38,406 bases of DNA from Salinisphaera sp002433465 (GTDB lineage: Bacteria; Pseudomonadota; Gammaproteobacteria; Nevskiales; Salinisphaeraceae). Within the stretch, counting starts at the first letter, position 1, and each line of letters begins with the position of its first letter. A program made the translations under genes and the position numbers. Below the pieces are notes generated by a model, which saw only the letters and a program-made list of their open reading frames with translations, was not told where the DNA came from and did no database searches. Positions 16,262 to 25,014 of the stretch are shown here, in pieces. Location of the stretch: the NCBI RefSeq assembly GCF_040361435.1, contig NZ_APNL01000023.1:1-38406 (forward strand), in the 5' to 3' direction.

Positions 16262-16369
16262 CCCCATCTGGGGCCCGCGCGGGGCCCAACTGGGGCTCAA
16301 CGCCAGTTGCTAGGGCTGTAGCCGATCCGCCAGGGCCCCAACTCGGCCCCGATTGGGCCCCAGATGGGG
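16262..16369. repeat. GC-rich 35-nt inverted repeat
   Basis: The arm at 16262-16296 and the reverse complement of 16335-16369 agree at 29 of 35 positions; the spacer is 38 nt. Each arm is built from GGGGCC-type blocks, including CCCCATCTGGGGCCC, which is identical in both arms. It lies in the roughly 490-bp gap between the tiny-gene cluster and the convergent NERD gene, where no other gene is convincing. Confidence 0.7.
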
Positions 16370-16556
16370 ACGAAGTCTCTGTTGCGATCTTTCGTCGAAG
16401 ATAGAAGTCTGAACACGCTATCGTCGCCAAGCGGTAGCCGCGCCGGCAGGCTTGCTGACTTTGACCATAGAGATCCAGCGGTATCGCCGTTCAAGCGACG
16501 GGCGAAGGGGCGGGGATAGGAGACGCCCACTTCTGTGGGCAACGGATTGGCGAGCG

Positions 16557-17276
16557 TCATCGATGCGTCTCACGTGGCAACAATGCGTTGCGGATCTGCG
16601 TGACCTTGAAATCTTCCAGTAGTCGCACGTTGGAGCTAAAAAGCGCGTGCTCGATACATCGCGTATCGAAAGGCAGTATCGGCGCAGGTTGAATGTGGTT
16701 GTTTTGCCACCGTGTGCGGCGACTGCCGCCAATGACCAGCGGCTTGACCCATACTCGTATCCCTCGCCGTTTGAGGTGCTCGCGTAGCGCGCGGGCTTGG
16801 CCAGTCGCCTGGCGCACCGGATTGCGCATTTGCGAGTAGTACACTGTGCCCCCGCGGCCGACTTTCCGTACTGGCCAGTAGCGGTTGCAAGCGCTACCAG
16901 CTATTACAACGCCCCGATTACTTTTCACTCCTACAACGCAGACCCCTGTAGGGCCGACGATAACGGCGTCGAGCACGGTGACCTCCGGATGCGAATACGG
17001 GTTCGGTATCTCTAACTGTGTGATAAGGGTGTAGCCATCAGGCAGAACTCGGGCGATTCGGCGAGCAACCGCGACCTGTCCGCGATAGGCCACCCTCCGG
17101 GAAGCTGGCAGGCTCATCCAGTTGAGTGTTAAACCGCCAAATACCAATAGCGCCAGCGGCTCTTGCGTGCCGAAAAGAGCGAACAAAATGGGCAGGGCGG
17201 TTACGCTCCAAAGCAGCAAGCGCCAGCGCTGGCGAATGCAATCCCGGGGAAAAGAAAGATAGGTCAGAGCGGCCAT
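16557..17276 (-). CDS. NERD-domain membrane protein
   Basis: A 239-residue protein with two hydrophobic segments near the N-terminus (LLLWSVTALPILFALFG and LALLVFGGLTLNW) and a nuclease-related NERD domain from about residue 70. Domain features: LPDGYTLITQLEI, VTVLDAVIVGPTGVCVVGVK with the conserved Asp and Lys of this PD-(D/E)XK-like fold, and GQARALREHLKRRGIRVWVK. NERD proteins are presumed DNA-processing or nucleic-acid-binding proteins common on mobile elements. I choose the ATG at 17276, which has GGAG 5 nt upstream, over an in-frame GTG at 17309. A role in transfer or defence is inferred from context. Confidence 0.75.
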   Translation of the reverse strand: MAALTYLSFPRDCIRQRWRLLLWSVTALPILFALFGTQEPLALLVFGGLTLNWMSLPASRRVAYRGQVAVARRIARVLPDGYTLITQLEIPNPYSHPEVTVLDAVIVGPTGVCVVGVKSNRGVVIAGSACNRYWPVRKVGRGGTVYYSQMRNPVRQATGQARALREHLKRRGIRVWVKPLVIGGSRRTRWQNNHIQPAPILPFDTRCIEHALFSSNVRLLEDFKVTQIRNALLPRETHR

Positions 17277-17499
17277 TGGGGCTCCAGAGAAGCCGTACAG
17301 CGTGTGCACGGCGGAAACCCTTAGCGTCCCTTCGTCCGAGGATTGTGCAACTGGGTCCTAAGACAGTTGCAGCCTTACAGGGCACCTCCGCTTGCCACGG
17401 ATAGGCCTGCCTAGGCGCGCGTGGAAAGCGCCATTAGCGGCGCGCCGCCCGGTCGAACAGGATGCCTAGCGCCTTTCGAGGCCTCATCCCGCCCGTAGT

Positions 17500-18010
17500 C
17501 CAGAGTCGTTCTGTCCGCTCAACTATGAATAGGGCACGACGCACCGATTGTCCAACTACGCGCGTGCGCACACACGGTGGGCATTCGAGCCAGCTGTCCG
17601 CTGTTCATAGTTGAGCAGTTGGGCGTTATCGCACCCCAGCCGGCCTGTGACGTAGTCGAAAAAGCACGATTTTCGACGTTTTGCGCCCGCCGAACCGCCT
17701 GCTTCGAGCCCAGACTTATCACTCGACCTACTCAACTACGAATAGGGCAATACGCTCCCAGTGCTCAACTTTCATAAAGCGTGTAAGCGCGCCAATCACC
17801 CTCTATTCATAGTTGGGGGAACGGCACGATATCGGGCTCCGATTTTGGTTCTGGTGGCACATATCAACGGGCACCCAGCCGCTCAACTATGAATGAGGTC
17901 ATCAGACAGCAAGTGCCCAACTTTCCGCGTGCGCACGCGCGCGGGGTGGGCAGTTCTGTCTAGCGCCCTATGAATAGAGAAATGGGCAGTTGCGTGCCAT
18001 GTAACGAGAC
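17500..18010. other. Repeat-rich non-coding region, candidate oriT
   Basis: No gene is convincing here. The stretch contains many copies, in both orientations, of CTCAACTATGAATAG: direct at 17518, 17731 and 17882, inverted at 17601 and 17801, partial at 17764 and 17968. There is a second repeated block (CCAACT...CGTGCGCAC...GGTGGGCA at 17551-17583 and 17916-17951) and an 8-bp inverted repeat (GTCGAAAA/TTTTCGAC, 17655-17677). It directly precedes a MobI-like gene, and in SXT/R391 and IncA/C elements oriT lies next to mobI. Iterons of a replication origin are the main alternative. Confidence 0.55.
17655..17677. repeat. 8-bp inverted repeat inside the candidate oriT
   Basis: GTCGAAAA, a 7-nt spacer (AGCACGA) and TTTTCGAC form a perfect hairpin. 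Short hairpins like this often flank nic sites. No known nic consensus is visible to me, so the link is inference. Confidence 0.45.
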
Positions 18011-18015
18011 GCTTA

Positions 18016-18495
18016 ATGAACGAAAGACAGGAACATCTACTGGATCTTGTACTGGAACACCTCACCGGTTATGCCGATGAGCTCAAGGACCAGGCCATGG
18101 CGGGCGCCGACCAATTTTGGCTCAAGCACCATGAAGTGCGTAAGACCCGTCCGAAGCACGAATGGGGCTTTGTGGGCGTGCGGGTCCGCCAACGCGCCGG
18201 CGCGGTAATGGTCGAGTGGTTCCGCGCGAAATATTGGCAGAAGCGTCGGTCCGCCGACGGTGGCGAGTCGAATATGCCTGCGCTTGAGTATCTCGCGCGC
18301 GGCAAAGCTATGCGCTACAGCGTGCATCCCTTTGAGCGCGTGAAGGCCAAGCCTTGGGAAATCGAACTCGCGATGGAGCTCGAAAAGCAGTTCGAGCTGA
18401 TCCGACGACAGAGCCAGATGCTCGGCAAGATTCGCCGCTATATCCATGAGACGCGACGTGCAGACAGTCGGGCTAAGGAAAAAATATCGACTTGA
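18016..18495 (+). CDS. MobI-like mobilization protein
   Basis: A 159-residue, basic, probably DNA-associated protein. The central segment (GADQFWLKHHEVRKTR, then EWGFVGVRVRQRAGAVMVEW and FRAKYWQK) resembles the MobI family needed for transfer initiation in SXT/R391 and IncA/C elements, and the C-terminal helix (AMELEKQFELIRRQSQMLGK) fits that family's end. It starts right after the repeat-rich region and lies upstream of the MobH relaxase. The ribosome site is weak (ACGAG). The assignment rests on remembered family pattern plus context, so it is moderate. Confidence 0.55.
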   Translation: MNERQEHLLDLVLEHLTGYADELKDQAMAGADQFWLKHHEVRKTRPKHEWGFVGVRVRQRAGAVMVEWFRAKYWQKRRSADGGESNMPALEYLARGKAMRYSVHPFERVKAKPWEIELAMELEKQFELIRRQSQMLGKIRRYIHETRRADSRAKEKIST

Positions 18496-18546
18496 CGTTT
18501 CGGCGGTCTGTGGAGAATCAAATCGACATTCATTGCCGAGAAGTTG

Positions 18547-18861
18547 ATGACCCACTACACAGCGACCGAGACCCCTGAGTTCTGGCGCGCCGTCTACGAG
18601 GCGTGTCAGTTGACCGCGGTGCCCGGGGCCCCATCTTTCGTTAGATTTCTCGAACGGCCCCGGGCGTATCTCGATGAATTTGGACAGAGCGAGGCGCTGG
18701 CCAGCATGGCGGCCGGATTTCACCCACTGTTGCCGATTCAGGCTGCGATAGCGCAGCGGTTGCGCACTGAGACGCAGTGCGAATTCCGTTCGAGCAAGCC
18801 CCGACGCCAGCTGTTGGGTAGCAAACAAGCGGATAGTTTGGTGTTGGAACGCAGCGAGTAG
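18547..18861 (+). CDS. Hypothetical protein
   Basis: A 104-residue protein following the MobI-like gene by about 50 bp on the same strand. The ATG at 18547 has a GAGAAG ribosome-site-like sequence just upstream. The start MTHYTATETPEFWRAVYEAC and the segment RPRAYLDEFGQSEALASMAA read as a soluble helical protein; no domain is recognised. The C-terminus is basic. It probably belongs to the mobile-element backbone. Confidence 0.45.
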   Translation: MTHYTATETPEFWRAVYEACQLTAVPGAPSFVRFLERPRAYLDEFGQSEALASMAAGFHPLLPIQAAIAQRLRTETQCEFRSSKPRRQLLGSKQADSLVLERSE

Positions 18862-18904
18862 CCCGGCTCAGGGCAGCCGAGCTGGGCTTGTCGTTTGGCA
18901 GTTG

Positions 18905-19030
18905 TTACGTGAAGAGCCTTAGCGCAAGGCACACCGAAGCGCTCATGCCGAGGGCGGCCTGGGCATCAACACCCAGGAACGTTAATACCGCAGCAAGGGC
19001 GATGATCAGAGCTGGGAATAGGAAAGTCAT
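18905..19030 (-). CDS. 41-residue two-helix hydrophobic peptide
   Basis: A minus-strand ORF encoding MTFLFPALIIALAAVLTFLG, a short turn (VDAQAALGMS) and a second hydrophobic stretch (ASVCLALRLF). The composition is that of a small membrane peptide. No good ribosome site is seen (the upstream sequence is ACAAACTGCT), so expression is uncertain. Confidence 0.3.
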   Translation of the reverse strand: MTFLFPALIIALAAVLTFLGVDAQAALGMSASVCLALRLFT

Positions 19031-19331
19031 AGCAGTTTGTCTTGTTAGTTGAGTAACTGCAGTGGCGCTAGGACGGACAAATATCGTTGTCGCCTAACTG
19101 TTGCGATCACACCTGCCCATTTGTCTGACTGCACGGGCCTCAGAACCGACTATCTGACCAGGAGGCAAGGCCCTGCGAACGATCTCGCAACGGCGAATAG
19201 AGGAAGAGTGACAGCTTCGACGCGTACAGATCAGCTCTTGAGAAGCGTCAAAAACTGGCATTTATCGCGCGCACCGTTGCTGGGGGCACACCGAGAATAA
19301 ACATCATGCCAAACCAACCTGAGAACTCAGC

Positions 19332-21389
19332 ATGCTCAAGAAAATTGCCTCGTTATTCGGCTCTTCGTCCGGTATGAGGGCCGCTGACCTTGACCCTCCT
19401 CACTACCCACCGCTGCCCAAGGGCATTCCTGCCGTACGAGAATCGACGCTGTTAAAGCCCCACGCCGAACTGATAGAGCAGATTCATCAGGCGGTGATGC
19501 TCAAGCGTAGTGATTTCGACGCACTGGTCCTGCCTGTTCTTCAACGCTACGCAGCTTTTGTTCACCTGCTGCCTGCTTCCGAAGCGCATCATCACCGCGG
19601 GGAGGGCGGTCTTCTACACCACGGTCTTGAGGTGGCCTTTCTGGCGACACGCTCGTCCGAGGATGTTGTGTTCGGGGCACGCGAGGTGCCCCAGCGGCGT
19701 CTCGCGTTGGAGCCTCGCTGGCGTCTCGCAGTCTGCATAGCAGCTTTGACCCATGACATCGGCAAGGTGGTAACCGATGTTTCGGTTACCGATAGCACGG
19801 GCAAGCACCGATGGGACTGCTGTTCGCAATCCGTAGCTGACTGGTCCGCCCAGCACAAGATCGACCGTTACTTTTTGAGCTGGCACCCCAATCGGCAAAG
19901 CGAGCACGAAATGATGAGTCCTCTTGTCTTGGATCGGGTGCTGACTACGGAGATCCGGACTTATTTGGGCAGTATGGGCCCGGAGATCATGCAGGCGATG
20001 ATGAGTGCGCTCCTGCATAGGACATCAGACCCAGGGCATATCGCTCGTCTGGTAAGACATGCCGACTCCGCCTCGGTCGAACGCGACATGCGGCGCCAGC
20101 CGACCCCTGGAAACGTGTCGCATGGAGTCCCGGTGGAACGCTATCTTCTCGATGCGATGCGTCGGCTAGTCAAAAGCGGACAGTGGAAGGTGAACGAGAA
20201 GGGCGCTCGCCTGTGGATGCTAAACGGAGACTTGCACATCGTCTGGCGTGCGGCTGTAGAAGACGTGACGAAGTTGCTGAGCCAAGACAAGGTTCCAGGC
20301 GTACCGCGTGATCCGGATGCCATGGCTGACGTACTGATCGACCGTGCGCTGGCGACTCCGCGTGAAACGCACAGTACGACCTATCGGTACTGGCGCATGT
20401 GTCCTGCGTACTTTACCGGCGACACCCCGCAATCACTCCTGATGCTACGGCTCAGCAGCCCCGAGGTGCTGCTGGATGTTGTGCCGCCATCGATATCTGC
20501 CCAGGTAATGGATACGTTAGCGCGCACGGAGACCGAACAGCCGGATGCCGAAGCGCTAGTCAAAGGTGATGACACAGAGCCTCGCTTACCGGCGCCAGCT
20601 ATCGTGGAGCGGCCAACGAGGTCTCGTTTCGACGCGGGCTACGCTGATCTGTTGTTGGAAAGGATTCTTGCCCAAGGAGAGTGGGGCAATCATTTCTTCG
20701 CACACAACGGTCAAGTGGTCATCGCTTACCCGGAGGGTGCGGCACTGGCCGCCCAACCGGCCGAGGTACAGCGCTTGCTCGGTGATGAAGGCGTCGTCGT
20801 GCCCGATCCTATGAGCTCACTGGTCATCGTGCGCTTCTTCAATGGACGCAAGGGCATCATGCTCACGCCGCGTATTTCGGGCCTGATCCTTGATCGGCAC
20901 GGGCGAGAGGCGACGGTGCTTTCGCAAGAAGCTCAGAGGGCTCAAGAGCAGGATGCGCTTACCGTTGAAGCAAGCCAGGCGGGGCAGGGTAAGTCTGACC
21001 AGAACGCGGCGTGGCCCGACGATAGCGAGATGTCAAAGGAGAAGGGCCGGCATAAGCGAGGCAACAAGAAGCCTTCTATGCCTGCCCAAGCGCCCGGCTC
21101 GGCCGTTGAGCGGCAAGACGCTGCGCAGGCGAGCACGAACGAGCCGCTGGATCGATGCGTTGCCGCGCTGCTAGCGACCGTGCGCGCGGGCACGGGCCGT
21201 ATTGGTCAGCCGTGCAAAGTCGAGGGCGACTGGATTCGTGTACCGCAATACCTGGTCGGGCACGCGGCTTCAGAGTTCGGCGATGCTCAGGTAATGACTA
21301 CAGAGCTTCGTGGTGCTCTTCTGAAGCATCCTGATGTCGAGGTCCGAGACCCGAAAAGCTTGTCGGTGCGCGCAATACCAACAGATTGA
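19332..21389 (+). CDS. traI: MobH-family relaxase (TraI_2)
   Basis: A 685-residue conjugative relaxase of the MobH class, which nicks the transfer strand at oriT and pilots it into the recipient. Seen: the N-terminal TraI_2 domain with the histidine cluster HHHRGEGGLLHHGLE (residues 86-99), the HD dyad in ALTHDIGK (141-142) and a central LMLRLSSPEVLLDV region. A charged, low-complexity linker (about 520-600, SKEKGRHKRGNKKPSMPAQA) precedes a C-terminal TraI_2_C-like DNA-binding domain (VEGDWIRVPQYLVGHAASEF). The ATG at 19332 has a poor ribosome site but overlaps a 23-codon frame starting at 19306, so translation may be coupled. MobH relaxases are typical of SXT/R391-, clc- and PFGI-like integrative elements. 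Confidence 0.88.
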   Translation: MLKKIASLFGSSSGMRAADLDPPHYPPLPKGIPAVRESTLLKPHAELIEQIHQAVMLKRSDFDALVLPVLQRYAAFVHLLPASEAHHHRGEGGLLHHGLEVAFLATRSSEDVVFGAREVPQRRLALEPRWRLAVCIAALTHDIGKVVTDVSVTDSTGKHRWDCCSQSVADWSAQHKIDRYFLSWHPNRQSEHEMMSPLVLDRVLTTEIRTYLGSMGPEIMQAMMSALLHRTSDPGHIARLVRHADSASVERDMRRQPTPGNVSHGVPVERYLLDAMRRLVKSGQWKVNEKGARLWMLNGDLHIVWRAAVEDVTKLLSQDKVPGVPRDPDAMADVLIDRALATPRETHSTTYRYWRMCPAYFTGDTPQSLLMLRLSSPEVLLDVVPPSISAQVMDTLARTETEQPDAEALVKGDDTEPRLPAPAIVERPTRSRFDAGYADLLLERILAQGEWGNHFFAHNGQVVIAYPEGAALAAQPAEVQRLLGDEGVVVPDPMSSLVIVRFFNGRKGIMLTPRISGLILDRHGREATVLSQEAQRAQEQDALTVEASQAGQGKSDQNAAWPDDSEMSKEKGRHKRGNKKPSMPAQAPGSAVERQDAAQASTNEPLDRCVAALLATVRAGTGRIGQPCKVEGDWIRVPQYLVGHAASEFGDAQVMTTELRGALLKHPDVEVRDPKSLSVRAIPTD

Positions 21390-21474
21390 AACCTATCGCC
21401 TTGTGGCAGTTATTTAGACCGTCGCACTCTCGAAGTGATTCGCGCGAACTGGAGTCGCAGGATTCCGCGCTCGA

Positions 21475-21703
21475 GGAGAATAGATCACATCGATGCGACA
21501 ACAGGTCGGCCCCGGCTCCTAGCCGGGGTGTGACAAACTGGGGGTGTCCCGGTCGTCATAGCCGAATAACCACCGGCAGTTAGAGAGAGGGCCGCTCTAA
21601 TAGGCACCTGCGCCCGCGCGATCTGATGGTTTGCCTAATTATCGGCACGTATTCTTACGCCGAGCGGCTTCGAGTAATAGCCGAAGCCGCCCGGCTGAGG
21701 GCG
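21475..21703 (+). ncRNA. Conserved hairpin element, copy A
   Basis: A non-coding stretch after the relaxase gene that is clearly homologous to 26048-26275 (copy B), same orientation. Hairpins in this copy: CCCCGGCT/AGCCGGGG at 21510-21528; a GTGACA/TGTCCC pairing around ACTGGGGG; TTAGAG/CTCTAA near 21580-21600; and CGGCTTC/GAAGCCG at 21665-21689. The segment CATAGCCGAATAACC is identical in both copies. No family is recognised. It could be a structured RNA or a DNA site such as a protein-binding locus. The ORF reading through it and onward to 21901 has no supporting evidence. Confidence 0.5.
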
Positions 21704-21907
21704 CTTAGAGAGCCGGTCGAAAGCCGCGTTCAGCCGTCCGCGAAATCGAGAACGATCGGACGCTCGAAGCCGCAGTTCCAAGCAACCACAGGCGCAGTGT
21801 GGGGCCAGCGCGCCGTGTTCAGTCCATATAACTGCGGTCGAGTCGACGGCTTCCTCGAAGCTTGCCTCGTGGCGATTGGCTTAGCCTACGTGAGCCCATA
21901 GAGGCGG

Positions 21908-22525
21908 CTATGACGATCGTAAGGCCTTTACGTGGGCTGGAGGCGGGTAGACCTGATCGTTGACCCACTGCCCGTCGTAGCACTCGCCACGGAACCACAT
22001 ATAAATCGGACGCCAGAAACAGATATCGCACAGATGTTCACACGCAGCCTGCGTCGTTTCGATCGGTGTAGAGCCGGCGTACCGAAAGAAGAGATAGTTT
22101 TCGGATAAGCCTTCACGTTCTTCTTCTGGATCGAAATCGTATTCTTCCCAGTGATCGCCGGCGTTGTCGTCCGCGTAATACTCGGCGGGTGAAGTGCATG
22201 CCCGTTTCCTCGCCAAGTTGTATGTGACGACATGTTCGATCGCCAGCATATCGATCAGCGGATCTGGAACGAAACCGCTCGAAGAGTCGATGTCCATACC
22301 TTCTTTGACGTCCATCGCGATTACGAAGCCGTTGCTAAACTCTCGTTCCGCAGCGGCGGTCGCCTGACGGGCATCAGCTATGGCGCTCCAGTTAGCAAAG
22401 CGATGCTCTCGCGCGACGGCGTCAAGCGCTTGGCAATAGGAAAGGGTGGAGGATCGACTACGTTGTTTCGCTTCGCGCCGATAAAAGGACACGGCACGTG
22501 AAGGAACGAGGCGATAGATATTCAT
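21908..22525 (-). CDS. DUF5623-like hypothetical protein
   Basis: A 205-residue protein. The N-terminal segment LSYCQALDAVAREHRFANWS matches the short helical motif shared by DUF5623/glyoxalase-related proteins (QALDxxAxxxGFxNW), which are frequent in plasmid and ICE backbones. The rest is acidic, with a cysteine cluster (ACEHLCDICFW) and an aromatic C-terminus. The ATG at 22525 has TTGGAG 7 nt upstream and is preferred to the in-frame TTG at 22537. It converges with the relaxase transcript. Function unknown. Confidence 0.6.
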   Translation of the reverse strand: MNIYRLVPSRAVSFYRREAKQRSRSSTLSYCQALDAVAREHRFANWSAIADARQATAAAEREFSNGFVIAMDVKEGMDIDSSSGFVPDPLIDMLAIEHVVTYNLARKRACTSPAEYYADDNAGDHWEEYDFDPEEEREGLSENYLFFRYAGSTPIETTQAACEHLCDICFWRPIYMWFRGECYDGQWVNDQVYPPPAHVKALRSS

Positions 22526-22831
22526 CGCGGTCTCCAATTGGCTGTCACGGTGCCCACTGCCGCATAGCCATAGGGGAAAAGGCGATGACGGATGAAAGTC
22601 TATGACCGTCCCTTGAGGTTAGCCGATGGTGGGCAGCAGGCCGCGGTCAACGGCCCTAAAAAGTATGGCCGAATTGAGGGGATGGAACAATACCTCTCGT
22701 CAAATCGTGACATTCCCCGTAGCGCTTGCAGCGGAAGGATAACCATTCGTTCTAGTTACCGAAGGCGGGGAGGGAAACGCTCTACGGGCGCAGCGTCCGA
22801 CTCAAACTGCTTGATAATGCCTCGAAGCTGC

Positions 22832-24022
22832 TCAGTGCCTAGGCAAGCGAAATAAGTCGGCTGGGACAATCTTGAAAAGGCGCGTTGTTTCGACGTAAAG
22901 CAGTATCTCGTCGTCACGCCGGATCGGTCGGGAGTGCATGACGGCGAGTCGAACAGGGTGCACACGATTGAACATTTCGTTCACCGCCTCTTGATGACGA
23001 AAATGCGCTTTGAAGACCTCACGCCAGTTGGCCTTGCGCATAATAATCTGTTTGTAGTCCGTGAAATCAGCGAATTCGATGAGGCGGTCTGATGGCGACC
23101 CTGCATCACGAGCCGCAGCCCGTTTTCGACACCACTGCTCAAACATCCCGTCCGGTAGCCGACTTCTTGTCCACTCAAGACCATGATGCTTCGTCATCTC
23201 ATGCTCTATCAGGTCTCGTAGCGCTTGCTCGAACGCCTTGAGATAGGCAAAGGCCTCTTTTGTGTTATCGACTAACTGGTCGCCTGGACCCGATTCGCCT
23301 GGTGCCCCAAAGAGTTCAGCCAATCCCGGCAATGTCGTTCGGACCTCGACACGCGTGCTTGTCTCACGAAACGCGGGTTCGGGCAGATCGATTAGCCGCT
23401 CGTCAAAGCCGACCTCGCTGTAAACCTCGGATCGCTGATCGATATCGTCTGACGAATCGCTCACCCATAGCCGCTGCTCACGCCAGTCACCGACATGCTG
23501 TCGTATGGCAGCTGACGCCTCCAGACCATACCCATTCGGGGCACGGAGCATCTCACCGAGATCTGACAATCGCTGCACGCTTTGGATAGAACGTAGTGGG
23601 TCGTCAACGAAGAGCCAAGGCTGCTGGATGCTAAGCGTCACCTCGCGAAACTGCTGATATCGGCGCCACCAGCCCTCATCGCTAGGAGCATTCATCTTGA
23701 AGCGCTCGAGCATCCGCTCAAGCTCGTTGTGTCGAGGAACCGAGAACTGCGCGTTGAAACGATCGAGCGCTTCTTGCGCCTGGCGCGACGCGTGGCCGAG
23801 TCCAGTGTTCTCTAGCAATCTTCTGAAGTAATCGTCTTGGCGATCGAGCGCTTGAACAATGTCGTTCGCGGTGGATCTGGCTTCCAATGCAGATCGCAGC
23901 CCTGGGAATCGCGCATAGGGATCAATGCTTTCCCAATCGCGACGAATCTGCTCGACCTTAGAGCCCCCTGTCACCTCATCAAGCCTTTTTTGTAACGCCT
24001 TTAGCCTTTCGAGTTCATCCAC
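22832..24022 (-). CDS. Swt1-type HEPN-domain protein, putative RNase
   Basis: A 396-residue protein. The N-terminal two thirds are helical with no recognised domain (MDELERLKALQKRLDEVTGG, then many short helices). The C-terminal part (about 255-380) resembles the Swt1/ApeA-type HEPN domain: AFEQALRDLIEHEMTK, a FADFTDYKQIIMRKANWREV segment, and HPVRLAVMHSRPI, which contains the RxxxxH catalytic motif (Arg358, His363). HEPN proteins are usually metal-independent RNases acting in toxin-antitoxin or anti-phage systems. It is a lone gene with a GTG start and AGGA 6 nt upstream. A defence or self-regulation role is inferred. Confidence 0.6.
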   Translation of the reverse strand: MDELERLKALQKRLDEVTGGSKVEQIRRDWESIDPYARFPGLRSALEARSTANDIVQALDRQDDYFRRLLENTGLGHASRQAQEALDRFNAQFSVPRHNELERMLERFKMNAPSDEGWWRRYQQFREVTLSIQQPWLFVDDPLRSIQSVQRLSDLGEMLRAPNGYGLEASAAIRQHVGDWREQRLWVSDSSDDIDQRSEVYSEVGFDERLIDLPEPAFRETSTRVEVRTTLPGLAELFGAPGESGPGDQLVDNTKEAFAYLKAFEQALRDLIEHEMTKHHGLEWTRSRLPDGMFEQWCRKRAAARDAGSPSDRLIEFADFTDYKQIIMRKANWREVFKAHFRHQEAVNEMFNRVHPVRLAVMHSRPIRRDDEILLYVETTRLFKIVPADLFRLPRH

Positions 24023-24504
24023 GGTCAGTTCCTATCATAAGAACGGCATCACCGGACGGTCGCCAAGTGTCGCTCGATAATGTGCCACACACGACCGCTT
24101 AATTAGCTGATCAGCCGGCCTTGCGGATTCCGCGACCTGTTCTACGTTTGCAGATTCCTCCCTTCGCTACAGACGAAAGTGACGAAACGCAGCGGTTTAC
24201 GCCCCTATGCAGTACCTCCGGCGTTCTACAACTCGGACACCGCCGTACGTGCACGGATGGCTACCTGCTCGAAAGTATTACCAAGCGTCCGAAATAGGGT
24301 GATACACGGTCTGAGCCGGGCTCTGTCGTGGCAAGTGGCTCTCCACCGTTGGCGGTGGGCGGTGCAATACCTCGCAAGGACCGCCGCGGTGCTACCACGA
24401 TACAGCGGCCCAGTGCCGGTCCATTTGCGAAGCCGACTGGGGCGCAAGCCGGGCGGCGGCGATGGATCCTTCGACTCAGGTGCGATGCCAAAAGGAACCA
24501 ACCC
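24023..24504. other. Intergenic stretch without a supported gene
   Basis: About 480 bp between the divergent HEPN gene and the hypothetical gene at 24505. Overlapping frames exist on both strands but none has a ribosome site or a protein-like pattern. The 3' half (24290-24480) is GC-rich with several short potential stems (for example CCACCGTTGGCGGTGG) and may be a structured 5' leader. Confidence 0.35.
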
Positions 24505-24987
24505 ATGCACAGCCCGCTTGAACTAACCCGCAAGGAAATCGAACTCACAGCCTGGAGTCATGTCGAGAGCGCCCACGAGCCCATCGACGGCGAAGAGCCT
24601 AACGCCTTCGCCGATGACGGCGGGTATGTCGTCGCCGACGTGCGTGGCTACACGCGTCTCGAGGGCACGACACCACTGGGGAACGAACTGACCGTGCTCA
24701 TCAACTGGATCTGCCACGGCGAGAAGAGTCGCCATCTCCCTGGGGTTTGTATCGACCACACACCGGTGCCCGATCTGGCCAAGCGGCCGGGCCTGACGCT
24801 GATGGAGTATGCCGTCGTGCGCGATGACCACGGTTGCGCACTGAGCACGTGCGAGCTGACCCGCGTGCTGGGGAGCAGCACCTGGTCATCAAAGTGGTTC
24901 ACCCAAGCGATTGCCTGCCTGCCACGCCATCCGCACATCGCAACCAGCCAGCGCGCGCCAGCCCGCGTCCTTGCGCAAATCGACTGA
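24505..24987 (+). CDS. Hypothetical protein of the mobile-element backbone
   Basis: A 160-residue protein with no recognised domain. The ATG at 24505 has AAGGA 8 nt upstream, which decides the start over an earlier open frame. Residues such as LTRKEIELTAWSHVESAHEP and YVVADVRGYTRLEGTTPLGN look like a compact soluble protein. The C-terminus (RAPARVLAQID) is basic. It begins a run of small same-strand genes leading to the DinG-like helicase. Confidence 0.5.
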   Translation: MHSPLELTRKEIELTAWSHVESAHEPIDGEEPNAFADDGGYVVADVRGYTRLEGTTPLGNELTVLINWICHGEKSRHLPGVCIDHTPVPDLAKRPGLTLMEYAVVRDDHGCALSTCELTRVLGSSTWSSKWFTQAIACLPRHPHIATSQRAPARVLAQID

Positions 24988-25014
24988 GCGAAGACGAAAC
25001 CATGAATCGAACAG

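Noticed and set aside
17500..18010. CRISPR array
   Set aside because: The repeats are in mixed orientation with irregular spacing and diverged sequence, and no cas genes are present.
18037..18828. 263-codon minus-strand frame opposite the MobI-like gene
   Set aside because: It covers two plus-strand genes with better start signals and has no recognisable domain.
21626..21901. 91-codon frame running out of hairpin element copy A
   Set aside because: It starts inside the conserved hairpin region, lacks a ribosome site, and the equivalent frame is not kept in copy B.
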